A stretch of DNA of 64,000 nt, taken from contig OU342631.1 in the NCBI GenBank assembly GCA_910589415.1, positions 992,001 to 1,056,000 of the forward strand, given 5' to 3'. This DNA comes from Malachius bipustulatus (Eukaryota; Arthropoda; Insecta; Coleoptera; Melyridae). The number at the start of each line of letters is the position of its first letter. Position 1 is the stretch's first letter. Of the stretch, positions 20,801 to 32,732 are shown piece after piece. Made by a program: the position numbers and the translations under genes. Under the pieces are notes generated by a model. It searched no databases and was not told the DNA's origin. It saw only the letters and a program-made list of their open reading frames with translations.

Positions 20801-23589
20801 TACTGATAATACCTACCTAGTTCACTCAAATCAAATCATCAAACATATTCAGCAACTTACTTATAGAAATAAATTAGTGTAAACTCCCTTTACTCCAAAT
20901 TTTTGGATATTATATCAACTCCTACCGGTGCCCATTATTATTTGTAGATCTTCCTAAAATTTTCCAAACCAATTTTCTAAATTTCATGCGAATATTCTAA
21001 TATCTAATAACTACTGTTGTTTTTGTGTTGTTATAAGTAATTTTGTATTATTAGACGTTCCTTATATTTCCCCAGAAAGTGTATAGGAAACGCTCACTGG
21101 TTTCCGCAAGACGATCGTCCAACTTTCTGATCTGATCGATAAATGAGTGGCTTTTAAACTCTCATTATGTGCAATTTTCTGTAGATCATCAAATAATTCC
21201 GAAATTTTCCACTGGAATAGCTGCATTTGTTCAGTCCATAAATTACAGTTTTGTGAGCTCTGGAATTTGAGCATCGAGTCTTAGATATTATCAGAACTTT
21301 CAACATGAACTACCTATCCCTCGCCGAATTACACCTGACACTCTCATTTTAAAGAAAATTGCTTTTCAGTTTTTTCCTTTCTTGTATTTTTAACAATTTT
21401 GATCGTTCTAATTTGATCGTATAAATAACCGTAAAATATGTACCTATTTCAGAAAACTTGCTGGCCAAATATTTTGAAAGATCAATTTCGCGGTTTTAGG
21501 TCCTTACTTGAAAAAACAATCAAACCAGTTTGACTACAGGCACCTAATAGGGACCTTGCATAATCTTTTTACGAAATATTCAATATCGTAAAAAAAGTAA
21601 TTATGTAGTCTGGAAAATATTGTAGCCTCTCTGTGAGATATTTTTTGTCGTAATTAATCCTAGTCTTTCGAAATAATTTTGTTAGTTGTTTTATACTTTA
21701 TTTCATTAACGCTAATTGTTTGTCAAAAGTATAACAATAAAGAAAAACCTTCTTTAAAGTTCTCAGAGAATATTTATAGAAAAATCCAAAATTTAATTCA
21801 AATTTATTATCAATCTGTGGAACTTTCTAAGACTACTTCAAAGAAAAGATATGGGATGCGAGAAGTTTTTTATTTACTTTAAAAATGTTTAAATTGTTGT
21901 TTAAGAAACTTCAAAATAGAGAATATTTAAGCTAACGTCTGAAAGAATGGGTTCATAAAGTGTAAAAAGTAATTATTCTATAATATATTTATGAAAAATA
22001 AATATGCGTATGAAAAAATTGATATGATCACAAATTAATATTTAAAAAAATACGGCTATTTACTATTTACAAGGCTCTCAACTAGATAAGTTATTTTGAA
22101 GTTAGAACGCTACCAAATAGAGATCTATAATGATATAATGACGATATTATAACAGGTTTTGAAAAAGTCATTTAATTATTTCCTCTACCCAGGAAGTTAA
22201 GATAGGTTTCATTAACGAGAGATGGTGTTTAGCAGTAGCAATATAAAGTAGTTATTAGTACAAATTTTAACGTATGTAAAAATACAATATGATGCTTTAA
22301 ATATCAATAATTGATTTGTTATAAATTTATCAAAGTTTCATGCGCCAATATATTATTTTAATCAATATAATATTTTAAACATGCTAAAAACGCGGGCATT
22401 GTCGTGACGTAACAGGTCAGTAGACAAGTGTGTCTAGCCAGTCCCGACTTTTTCAGGCCTGCTGTATGTGTTGTTAAATTATGTTCGCCATCTTTGAAAT
22501 TGGCTTTCTGAATTTTTTCGTTATCTTCCAATTTTAGTATAGTTTGTGGAAATTTCGGTTTAATTCCTTTGAAAATGTTCCAAAAAAGAATGTAGAAATT
22601 TAGCAATTTTGACTTATTTTCTACCGACTCCACTTGAAAACTAATTCCAGTTTGGCTAATTTTTTGGCGCAAGCGTACGCAACTGCGTCAATCGGCTCGT
22701 TCCTCTTTTTTTCTCGCCGACTGATTTTGTGTTGGCTGTCGATAGGGGACAGGGGTTAAGAAATATTAATTTTTAACAAAATTCAAATGACCGCCTTTTG
22801 CCTTTTTAAAACGACTCGGCGATTTCGCTTGAATGCAAGACCACACCAGTGTGCTTATGGATATCTAACTCCTAATTAACAAAAGTTTCAATGTCATCCT
22901 GGATTGGAAACTGCGAAATAAAATGGCGTGTAACAAGAACGAGTTTTTGAGGAACCCATGTGGCTTAGAAAAAAAAATTAAGGAAAATCCAAAATGCTTC
23001 ATAAGATCGACAAAAAAATTTCGCGCAATAATCAAATAAGGGAAAGTACAGGGGAGTTTTGAAATCGAAAAACTGCTTGTGATATAATAATATACCCACT
23101 AACCTTCGATGTCTCGCAATCGATTGGCGTTATCAGTCACATCACTAAATTTGAATTTTTACCATTTTTCAAACTGCTGGAAAAGCTTTAAAACTATTTT
23201 TTAGCTTTTATTATATTTATTATTGTTATTATTTATTTATTATTGTTTATTTTATATTATTATAAAATCTACTATTTTTTACTATAGTAATTTAAAAAAA
23301 AAGTGTATTTTTGGGTGCGGAATCGTGAAAAAACAAATGACAAATTCCCTTCACAACTTTATTTTGGTTTTTCTTCTTAAGTAGCTCAGTTTTTTTCAAT
23401 AAGCCGCCAATAGAAATCTAAGAATTTCTAATAAACTAAAATTCGCTCGAATTAAAAATAAAATTTAACTATTTCTTCAATATCGATTTTTTAGAAAAAT
23501 TTTTTGTATTAAAAATGCACATGTACTGCAGGTACATCCCGATGACGCTCTGGGACCGGTGCATCAGCGGAGATATCGATTTACGTTGG
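20801..23589. other. long AT-rich stretch without recognised genes
   Basis: A minus-strand frame of 104 codons at 22358-22672 and a plus-strand frame at 21679-21882 show no motif, no convincing splice borders and AT-driven composition. Simple TTATTATTG-type sequence lies at about 23200-23290. Confidence 0.35.
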
Positions 23590-24680
23590 CTTTGAATCAT
23601 TGCAGGTTGTATTCGTCAGTAAACACGCCCTTTGGAATGCTATTCCAAAGTGATGCGGTTCTATACATGGAAGAAGTCTGAAATAGGGTGGTCGGAGGTG
23701 TAACGAGCTGAACTTGATAGAGATGAGACATTGCGGCTCGACGTGTATTTCTGCCCGGTCTTATTCTAAGTGGGATCAAGCGGGTCACGTCTTCTGAATA
23801 CTTCCCATAAAAATTTCTGTAAAACACACTTAGGTCAGCTACTTTTCCTCGATGTTCGAGAGTCTCTAAACTTTTTGTAAAATCTGGGTCCCCAATCAAG
23901 TGGATAACTCTTTTCTGAATAGAGTCAAGTAATCTCAGCGTATGTTTAGGAGCTGAGCTCCAAACATGTGACCAGTACCTACTCCAAAGGATGGTCGGAT
24001 TTAAACCTTCTATAAAAGGAGAAGCTGTTGAGGTGTGTAAAATTTCTTCGTGCAGAAGAATGTTCCAGGTTTTTGAAAAGCACACTTCGCCAGAGATGCA
24101 GCATGGTCATGCCAGACATGTTCGAACAACCCCACAAAAGAGATCCAGAATGCTAGCGAATTGTCTCTCGGGATCGGGAATGCGGGTTGGTTTGTCAACG
24201 AGATGGGTAAAGCCATCATAGCTGATAGCAAAAGCTTCAGCTTCACGTCCTTCTTCGTCATTAAAATTAGAGTGTTTGAGCCAGTTTGTGTTATGTTAAC
24301 AGTTAATATTAACAGTATTTTTCAGGGACAAAAAAGTACCCTGTACTGCTTATCGCTTGGTGGTCGGATAAATCTAGTCATTTGATGGTCTGTTATCCTA
24401 AGCCACATGAAATCAAAGTTCTGAGGCCCAAGTCTTCCTGACGTTGGCAGGAGAGGTCACTGCTGACACAAACTCCAATGCTGAAGTAAAAAAATTGGAA
24501 GTAAAAGTTGTATCCTGGGTAAAAAATAATTAACTGTGCTTGTTGCTTTGAGTTTTGTTTCACATAGTGCTAGAATGTGAGGTTTATTTGCCTGAAGATG
24601 TTGATGTACTGATTGATTCGTGTTTAAACCTCTAATATTACAAAAGTCGACTATAAATTTTCCCATTCGGGGATGTTACT
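23590..24680 (-). pseudogene. internally deleted APE-type LINE
   Basis: Minus strand from 24666 begins like an APE endonuclease (FIVDFCNIRGLNTN, then KPHILALCETKL). After 24457 it jumps to the far C-terminus of the same kind of ORF: SLAKCAFQKPGTFFCTKKFYTPQQLLLL, then SHVWSSAPKHTLRLLDSIQKR, and ends with TASLWNSIPKGVF (about 23610). The rest of the endonuclease and the whole RT are missing, and there is a frameshift near 24020. It is dead, and about 2 kb of coding sequence has been lost. Confidence 0.8.
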
Positions 24681-26430
24681 ATTCTTGCTCTTGCATGGGG
24701 GTCGTATTAACTCCGGAAAATTTTAATTCCGAGAACGCAATCAATGCATATTGTTGTTTCTCACTCCACGAATTATGCATATTATACAAAAAAATACAAA
24801 AGGCCTTTTTAAGAAATTATTCAAGCTTTTTTTATAATAAGCCATTTTTTGATCTCTGCGACAGTTAACAAGTAAACGAAATGAGTGTTTTTCCACCAAA
24901 TTTGTGGTTTGGGGGATCCCTTCACCCTCACCAGAATTAATATTCTGATGCAAAAAAATTATATTTAAACTAGCTTTTATGACCTTCTGGGAAGTTTTTA
25001 CTTCGTAATGTTTTTTTTTAACTCTTTCGGAAAATTTAAAATAAAATTTGGGATAACGTAACTATAGTCTTTGCTGAAATATGCAGAAAAACTGAAAAAT
25101 CTAAATTTATTATTTTATAAAAAAGTTTGATGGGCTCTAAAATATGGGATAAAATATTGGGTAACCAAAATATGGTCATTTCATTGTTTTTTATGATATT
25201 CGGAGAAATAATTTTTTTTTGAAGGAAAATGAATTTTTTCAAAAGAAAAATTGAGTGTCAGGCCTATATTTTTGGTTTCCTTGATTATTTTTGAACTGTC
25301 CGACATGAAAACACAATATGACGGCCATTAGAAAAACAAAAGTTCACTAAGAAAACCCAGGATCTACTCGGTTTTGAAAATTTTTTAACGAACCGTCAAG
25401 TGGATAACAAATTTGACGACTTATACATATAAATCTACAAAAAGTTAATAATCCATTAAAACTCTCTGCTATAATGGTTTATGATACCTATATCAGACAA
25501 GAAGTGTCTGTATAGAAATGTATTCTCAAAGGAATAGTGATGCCATTTAACTTGTTAAAGTTTGCATGTGGATATCTTATTTACTTAAAATAGACCTCAG
25601 AACTTCTCTCTTGGAACTTTAGCTTAACAAGATATCAGAATACAAAATGTAACAAGTTAAATGGCATCGCGATTTGTTTGTGGATACTCATTTATCACAA
25701 TTAAACATAGCAAACTATAATCCCTTCCATTTGGATATGATTTTCAGTCAATTAGCATGCAATACAAGAGCCTCAAACTTCATTTCATTATCAGAGTTAC
25801 CGATGAAATTTTAAAAAATTGAAAAAATGAAGTGGTTCCATAACGCGATAAAAATTCTCAACGAAACGAACACAGTATCAGTTAAAATCGACCTGTCTGT
25901 GAAAAACCATTACTGAATTATTATGGAAATTAAGTTCTTGAAATTTCAAACATAACTTCGGTTAAAGCACTTTTTAACATTTTCCCAAAGTGAGTTAACG
26001 CCAGATACAAGCCGGTTAATACGAACATCGTCTGTCTCCAGATTTAAACACTTTCAGGATCGTTCACCTGCACTGTATTCCCGATCTTTCCTTTCGCCTC
26101 GGCCCCTGGGGACTCCAGTCCAACAGCGGTATGGCAGTTTCATGAGGCCTACGTCTCATCCAAAGTGTTTGCTCATCCATTTTCATTTTATTTTTAATCT
26201 TAGATATTGTAATCCAATTGGCTATTTGTTGTAACGCTTCGTTTGAGTGGAGTTCGGTTAGAAGATTTTATCGTTTTCAAAATGTCTCCATAAATAATTG
26301 TAACTTATTATTGTAGGGCAAATTTTCAAAATTTACAGCCGTAAGAAGTTGATAGAAATAATGTTATTTGTAGGCAGTAATGTGGAACTCAATTAATAAA
26401 ATTTTTATATCCTTGACCTTTCTTAATTAT
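24681..26430. other. AT-rich DNA left of the gypsy array
   Basis: No gene seen. 25265-25460 is related (roughly two thirds identical by eye) to 53868-54030, marking a dispersed repeat: both share GGTTTCCTTGATT...GACATGAAA and GGATAAC...AATCTACAAAAA. Confidence 0.35.
25539..25668. repeat. short inverted repeat, 19-bp perfect arms
   Basis: GATGCCATTTAACTTGTTA at 25539-25557 and its exact complement at 25650-25668, with an inner GATATCTT/AAGATATC pair. Possibly a tiny foldback element; no clear target duplication. Confidence 0.65.
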
Positions 26431-29151
26431 TGGAGCCTTCCTCCCCCTCGCTTACTCCCACTCAAAAAGTTGATTAATAAAAAAAATAATTCACTTACCT
26501 TAACCCCGAAAAGGAGGTGGCTATTGACAGATCTCAATGTGACTAGGCAAATTTGTAACATTAGCCACATTGGCCTGTCGAGTAGGACATATCAAATTTC
26601 GAATGCCCCACCCAAATATTCTAAATGTCGAAAGAAAATAAATTTTAAATTTTGAAAAGTGATCGTCTAAAATTTCCAAAGTATCAAACCAAAACCAAAC
26701 TTCACCAAAAGGTTCGTTGTGATTATCCAGCCCGGGACAGATAAATGTGGCCTTCCTCTGGAAAATCCAGCATTCACCGAACCAGACTGGACCCGTAGTA
26801 ACTCCTAACAATTTTAAAAACAATAACCAAAAATTAATAAACCTCACCAAAATATACCAGGATATATCGCCTTATTCTTGATGTTACTCTACTGATTGAA
26901 TAAATTATTTAAAAGAACATGAGGAGGGTTGATTCTCAAAACTCTAAAATTGTTGAATTTTAATACAAAGATTTATTAAAATCAATTTCATCATCAGTAC
27001 AATAGACTGGCAATCACCAATAGATCTTACATATCAACAATCAATTTAATAATTAAAATCAGTAATCCTGACTCAAATATTCAAACATAAATATTACCTT
27101 ATTACCAATAATATCAAACTTACTTGACTAAAATTCAAGATAGGTACCTATATCATTTCAATAGTTCAGATAAAAATTTCCAAAGCTCAAATTCTATTAA
27201 ACAATTTCTAAACTATAACACATAGGTATGATTCTGAATAGAACTTGGAGTTAGATCAGAGATTATTTATCAAAAATTTAAATTTATCTTAAGCAAAAGT
27301 TTCAATATAAAAATCGGTATCTACCTACAAAATCTAAAATTCAAAATGTAATTTAGAAAATGATCATCTCTAACTCGAAATCCTAAACACATACGATAAA
27401 TTTAATAAATTATTTTTACACATAACCATTACATTAGTCACTTGTTGACCACAATAAAAGTTCATAACATATTATCAAAAATCAAATTCACTTAGAAAGT
27501 CATAGGTGATGAAATCAATTAAACACTGTACTTGAATTTATTTAATTTTCTTGATTATCGGAAAATAGTAAAAGTTTATTCACTCATAAAGACATACCTT
27601 GTTCTTCAAAACTCCATCTCAAAAAACTGACGAACTAAGGTTCCTCTAACCTAAGCGCGATGATCAAAGACTAGACCGGCATGGTTGCTGGAACTGCCTT
27701 TGCACTGGTGTTAGCACCCCTTGGTGGATGCTCTAGGTGCCGGATGAGCTGGACTGCTCTCCCTGCTACCTTGTGATGACCAAATATCAACGTACTAGGA
27801 CCTCTGCCTGATGAAACCTTCCATGTCTACAAACTAAACTCCACCACTCTTCTTTATTTCTCCAAGCTTCTTCAAATATCACCCTTCACACAGGTTAGTA
27901 TACCTACCTAGGTAGGTACCTACCTAAGCCTCCACATGATCGAATCTTTATGTAAACTTTCGTATAAATTAGAAAATTGAAAGTTGGAACTCAAAACTCA
28001 GAAACTAGAAGTTCGAAATTAAAATTCAGGAATCAAAAGTTAAAACTTAGAAATTCAAAGATCGAAATCAAAAACTGGAAATCGGAAATTAGTAGTTAAA
28101 AATCAAAACTGGAAGTCGGGACCTATCATTCTAGAACTTGAAGCTCAAAAGTAAATCAAAACTAAAGTTCAAAACTACGTTCAAAACTACGTCCAAACCC
28201 ACGTCCCAAAACTACGTCCAAGACTACGTCCAAGACTACGTCTAAACCCACGTCCCTTGTCTGTAAAGACAAGAAAGCGAACATTAGTTATGATGACCAA
28301 AATTAAATTCAAAAGATTACTCACGTAAGACTGCATCTTTCACGGAAACAACTTCACCATAATAACGTCTCACACAAGGGACTAATACTAATTTACGAAC
28401 TTGTAGACAAGCTACATGACCTGTCGAATTTAGACCGGAAAATGAACCTGAAGCGTCCTTTACCTCCCTTTATAATTTTTTGGGGATGACGCTATCGCAT
28501 GCGCCTTAACCACTGTCCAACCGAACTTGGTGACCCACTTTCACTCCAAATATCATCATCGACAGTATGCAACACTTAAAACTCGCACGCGACATTGACG
28601 GATCGATTCTCATATACTCTAGTACACCATCGGCAGTACGATCAACCTCTCCCGTTCTCCCTATATCCAAACTTAAATTTCACAATCGTGAATCCGCTTA
28701 TACTCGAGGCTTGTCGTGTCCCAGAACAAAACGCAAGTTTTTTTTTATATGTTTCCTCAACTATCGTTTCATGTTTTTTTAACCCACACCCAAAGAAATA
28801 ATCTTTTAGGTTTTATCTGGATAACTAATCGGAAATCTTGAGTAGCAAGATGAGAGTGGTCTCATTAGACGCGGAAAATTAATTCGCATAAGATGATATA
28901 CTTTTCAAACTCTGAAAACCCAGAACCGGGACAGAAAATTGACCAGACATGTTTTCTACGTCTTACTCAAATAACAAAAGCAAGGATTTCTTAATAGCTG
29001 TCAGGTGTTCGTTCGTGATCTTTGCCTAATACAGCCTCCTACATCAGCGAAAATGTACAGTCAATCATAACTCTTCTGAACTTTATAAAAATATTCCAAA
29101 TCAAGAATTAAAATTTTGAAAAAGAAAACGTAGCGTGCAAGGCACGCTGCA
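26431..29151 (-). repeat. gypsy LTR 1 (outer 3' LTR)
   Basis: 2,721 bp. In element orientation it opens with a small palindrome, AGCGTGC CTT GCACGCT (29149-29133). Two low-complexity parts stand out: purine-rich units of the GAAATTNAAAACT type (about 27970-28170) and short ACTACGTCCA units (about 28180-28255). TACCTACCTAGGTAGGTACC (near 27901) is a motif frequent in insect genomes. No frame longer than 109 codons. An LTR over 2.5 kb is long for Ty3/gypsy. Confidence 0.92.
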
Positions 29152-29162
29152 CACCCCCCCTT
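29152..29162 (-). promoter_or_regulatory. polypurine tract, copy 1
   Basis: Minus strand AAGGGGGGGTG directly precedes the 3' LTR (starts TGCAGCG at 29151). This is the plus-strand primer for reverse transcription and confirms minus orientation. Confidence 0.85.
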
Positions 29163-29388
29163 GTAAAAAGGAAGGAAAAGTCTCCACAAGAAACTTTTCC
29201 GAGAGAACTCCTCTCGAATCAACAATCAACAAATCCCAACAAACTGAAAGAAAAGACAGAAAGAACAAGTTTTAAACACTCCATGTTTCAAACACAAAGC
29301 AATATGGGCGAGCCCTGACCTCGGAAACCGCCAGTAGGACTCTGGTTACTAAAACTAGGTTAAACAGGCTCCCAAAAGGAAAACCTGA

Positions 29389-30120
29389 CTGCCGTTATTC
29401 GGAAACTAACTCCGCTCTACACATAACTTATCAAAATAAGTTGAGTCTTATGAGAACACAAAGGGACTCAAAAGGACAAAACTCTTATGGTGGCAATATT
29501 TGCCTATGTAGCGAAGCTCAAATAATTGGCCCCTGTGGTTGGCATGTCGCAAGACTATACCTCCTACTTCATCAGTCGGGGGCTCCACAACTGACTAAAC
29601 GGCAGGCCCTTTCCATTTATAAGGCTGGAAATGACATAATGCACCCCTCTAGTACACTACCTTGTAACTAAAGATTTTTCAAAAGAAAGCTAAATATTTT
29701 CCCTAACCTCTGGTTGAACAGACTATACCAGAACCAATAACCTCCACCACCATACTCATCCTAAAATAAAACTAAAACTATGTGAAACAGAGTTCTCCCT
29801 TGGAGAAACTCCGGCTGTCGTCAATCGATTACCGACTTCGTCCTACACACAAAAAATCAAGGAGTTGGATCTGCCTGAACACCTCAAGGAAATTCAGTGA
29901 CCGAAACTCGTGAGTTGGCAATACTGCCAGGATGACGAAGCCTTAAAGATTCGGCCCCTATGGTCGGTATGTCGCCAGACAATACCACCTACTTCATCAG
30001 CTGGGGGCTAAGCAGCTGACTAGACGACAGGGCAATTCTCCGCTTATGAGGCCGGAAATGCCAAAATACACCCCTCTAGTGCGTTTCCCTGCGACTAGAG
30101 ATTTAACGTCAAAAGCTAAA
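29389..30120. repeat. diverged direct duplication of about 305 bp, copy 1
   Basis: 29389-29694 and 29812-30120 share colinear blocks such as CTCTACACA/CCTACACA, GGCAATA, TACCTCCTACTTCATCAG/TACCACCTACTTCATCAG and CACCCCTCTAGT, offset about 425 bp. Clearly older than the tandem duplication of the whole element. Confidence 0.8.
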
Positions 30121-30299
30121 AGGTTTCCTTGATCGTTAGTTAGTTAAGAATAACGTCCTAACGATTTTGGAGTGAAATATGATTCCTAACAAAGGAAATC
30201 ATAGAGAAATCTAAAAAAGCCAAAACTAAATTTCTACCTAGAAAAGCCTAAAGAAATTTCAAATCTAAGAGTTCTACTTACACCTCAAACTCCAAGACG

Positions 30300-30510
30300 T
30301 CTAAATCGGGTTAAATGTCAAAATTGTTCATACTCAAAGTATTTTGATCTGGATACCTCCAAATCAAAATTATTCATACCTCAAAATATCAAAACCGAAA
30401 TATCGAAGATATTCATACTCAAAAAATGTCAAAATCGGGATATCTAAATTATCTATACTCAAAAATGTCAAAATCGGGATATCTAAATGATCTATACTCA
30501 AAAATGTCAA
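30300..30510. repeat. about 41-bp tandem repeat, copy 1
   Basis: Units containing ATACTCAAAAATGTCAAAAT and CGGGATATCTAAAT repeat three to four times with decay towards the left. Confidence 0.75.
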
Positions 30511-31477
30511 AATTGTTTTCCAAAAACGTCCAAATTATTCAACAAGATTCAGTCAAGTGGTTATCAAAAGCACAAGAATAGATGAAATTCTGAAACTCCA
30601 ACTCGGATTTTATTTCTCAAAATTGATTAACGCGAACGCTAAGTATCAGTAGTAAGACAGATTTAATTTTCCAAGATTTCCCTCTACTGAGACCTACGTC
30701 ACTAAATTTCTCTACTGAACGACTCAAAGTGGTACTGGAACTGTGCGGCCATTCTTACTCAAGAACCCGTCGAGACTTACCCAGACACCTAAACTCAAAG
30801 ACTCAAAACTATCTCAACTTCAATTCATTACTCTAAAACTTACACAAATGTGTTAGACCTTCAGAATTATACTGATATGTTGACTAAGGTGGAACTTGAC
30901 GTCAAAATATAGGGAGTAAAGTCCCTACTTTACTTAAAAGAACTTGGAAACAATTCTCCAAACTGAATTAATATTTGAAGGACCAAAAGAAATTGGATCC
31001 AACCTTAAATGGATGGAGAAGTCCAAGAGAATTCTCATTTACCGAGACGGGTCTAATGGCCAGGATAACCGCCATTCATAATTAGAATGGATGTTATAAA
31101 TTATGGCCCAAAAAGGGATGGCATATAGGAACATGCCTTACATATATTTAAGGTTCTCCTCAAGAGGATGATGCATATTTTACTTTAAAAAGGGCTAAAG
31201 ATATTAAATGTTGAAATGGTATATGTTGCAAAGTGGTTCGTTCACCCGCTATGAAGATATGAATTATTATAAATTTAGATTGAAAGAGATAGAAAAAAGA
31301 TTAAAGACGAACTTATATGTGTGCCGTAAACAGCGGAAAAGGAAAGGAAAGAAGCGTATAGAAATATATACAAGAAATCAGCCACTGGACCTATTTTCAA
31401 AAATGGCTGGATACTTTCTCTTTAGGTAGCACCAGGGTGGAAAGTACCAAAAATAACCCCAAAGATGTTGTCATTGT

Positions 31478-31772
31478 CTAAAGAAAATTTTCAAACGAGA
31501 AACCAAATCTCAATCATTGGACCTATGAAGTGGTTTTACTTACCAATGAACTCTATTTCAATTATTAAAGAATAAAACTTTTCGAAAAGAAAATCAAATC
31601 TCAAACGTTGGACCTATATGTGGTTTTACTTACCAACGAACTCTATCTCAATTATTAGAGAATAAAGATTTTCAAAAAGAAAATCAAATCTCAAACGTTG
31701 GACCTATATGTGGTTTTACTTACCAACGAACTCTATCTCAATTATTAAGGAAATAAAAATTTTCAAAGAGAA
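31478..31772. repeat. 90-bp tandem repeat, about 3.3 units, copy 1
   Basis: TGGTTTTACTTACCAA recurs at 31531, 31621 and 31711. Units 2 and 3 are nearly identical; unit 1 is more diverged. Equivalent in copy 2 at 43268-43562. Confidence 0.9.
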
Positions 31773-32732
31773 AGATTTTTACTTTTAACTGTCACACTAC
31801 TCAAATGTTCTCAAAAGAGCAAACTTGAAAAGTTCTTACAAATGAAGAGACTTTTAAAACTCAAAATTTCTTGTCAAAATCTGTATAGTTAATTTCCAAT
31901 CATAACTCATTAACCACCCGGTTAATGTTGTTCCGCCAAAATTAAACACCATTAAAGATATTCAAGATAATGTGTCAACTGAAAGAATTCTTAAATCTCA
32001 ACTAACTGTACTTATTGAATCTCAAACTCTAGCTAAAAATATTGACTCGACTTAACCTTAATCAAAGGAATGGAAAAGATTTTCATCGTCAGGAGCTTTT
32101 TCTTCAAAATCTCAACCTAAAAATATTATAACTACCTCAATTCTCAACTCTACTCAACGGATCGTTCCTGAAAGTTACTGTTAGGATGATAACAGCTCAG
32201 ATTTATATTTAGATTATGCCAATTATCAACTCTAACAGAACTCGAAATTTTCAATTAAGAACTCACCTAAATCAACTCAACCCAACGCCTAGTCACGTAG
32301 CTCACTTATTTGCATGGGGCTCTAACGCGACCGTTTAAAAATATTTTACAAATTAGTCTGGCCATGACTAAAGTGTAACTCAACCTCTACCTCAACAACA
32401 TTTACTGGTAGGTTAGCTAAATTTATTTAATTTGTACGCTAACATCACCAGTCTCAAATTATTTTAACCTAAGTACCTATAAAAGGATTTTCTCTAAACT
32501 CGACTCAACCTCTACGAAAACTCCTGACTCTAAACAACCTTTATTTTTTCTCCAAAACCGTAACTAAATTTACTGAAAAACTTACTATTGACACACTAAA
32601 CGAATTCTTTCTAAATTCTCAAACTAAAAAACAAATAGGATATATACTGCCTTTGCGTGTGAACGGAGCTTTACACTAGGGGCGCCAACTTGAATACAAT
32701 ACAACTAGGTCACCCCTAAAGCGCGCTCTACA

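Larger units (their letters stand above)
29163..32732. other. 3.6-kb non-coding region between pol and 3' LTR, copy 1
   Basis: Where an env gene would sit there is no frame above about 76 codons on either strand. The region carries three sets of internal repeats, listed separately. It may serve as an RNA-packaging or regulatory region or be the remains of lost coding sequence. Confidence 0.8.

Noticed and set aside
22358..22672. 104-codon minus-strand frame as a gene
   Set aside because: No motif, AT-driven composition, no splice sites or neighbours that support it.
29441..29671. short plus-strand frame inside gypsy as an antisense or env-like gene
   Set aside because: 76 codons without signal peptide, membrane segment or family match; it falls in the diverged duplication.
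30300..31772. CRISPR-like regular repeats
   Set aside because: Units are contiguous tandem copies without unique spacers, inside an insect retrotransposon.
32690..32698. TTGGCGCCC as a retroviral primer-binding site
   Set aside because: It lies about 35 nt downstream of the pol stop, not next to an LTR whose borders are otherwise firmly fixed.
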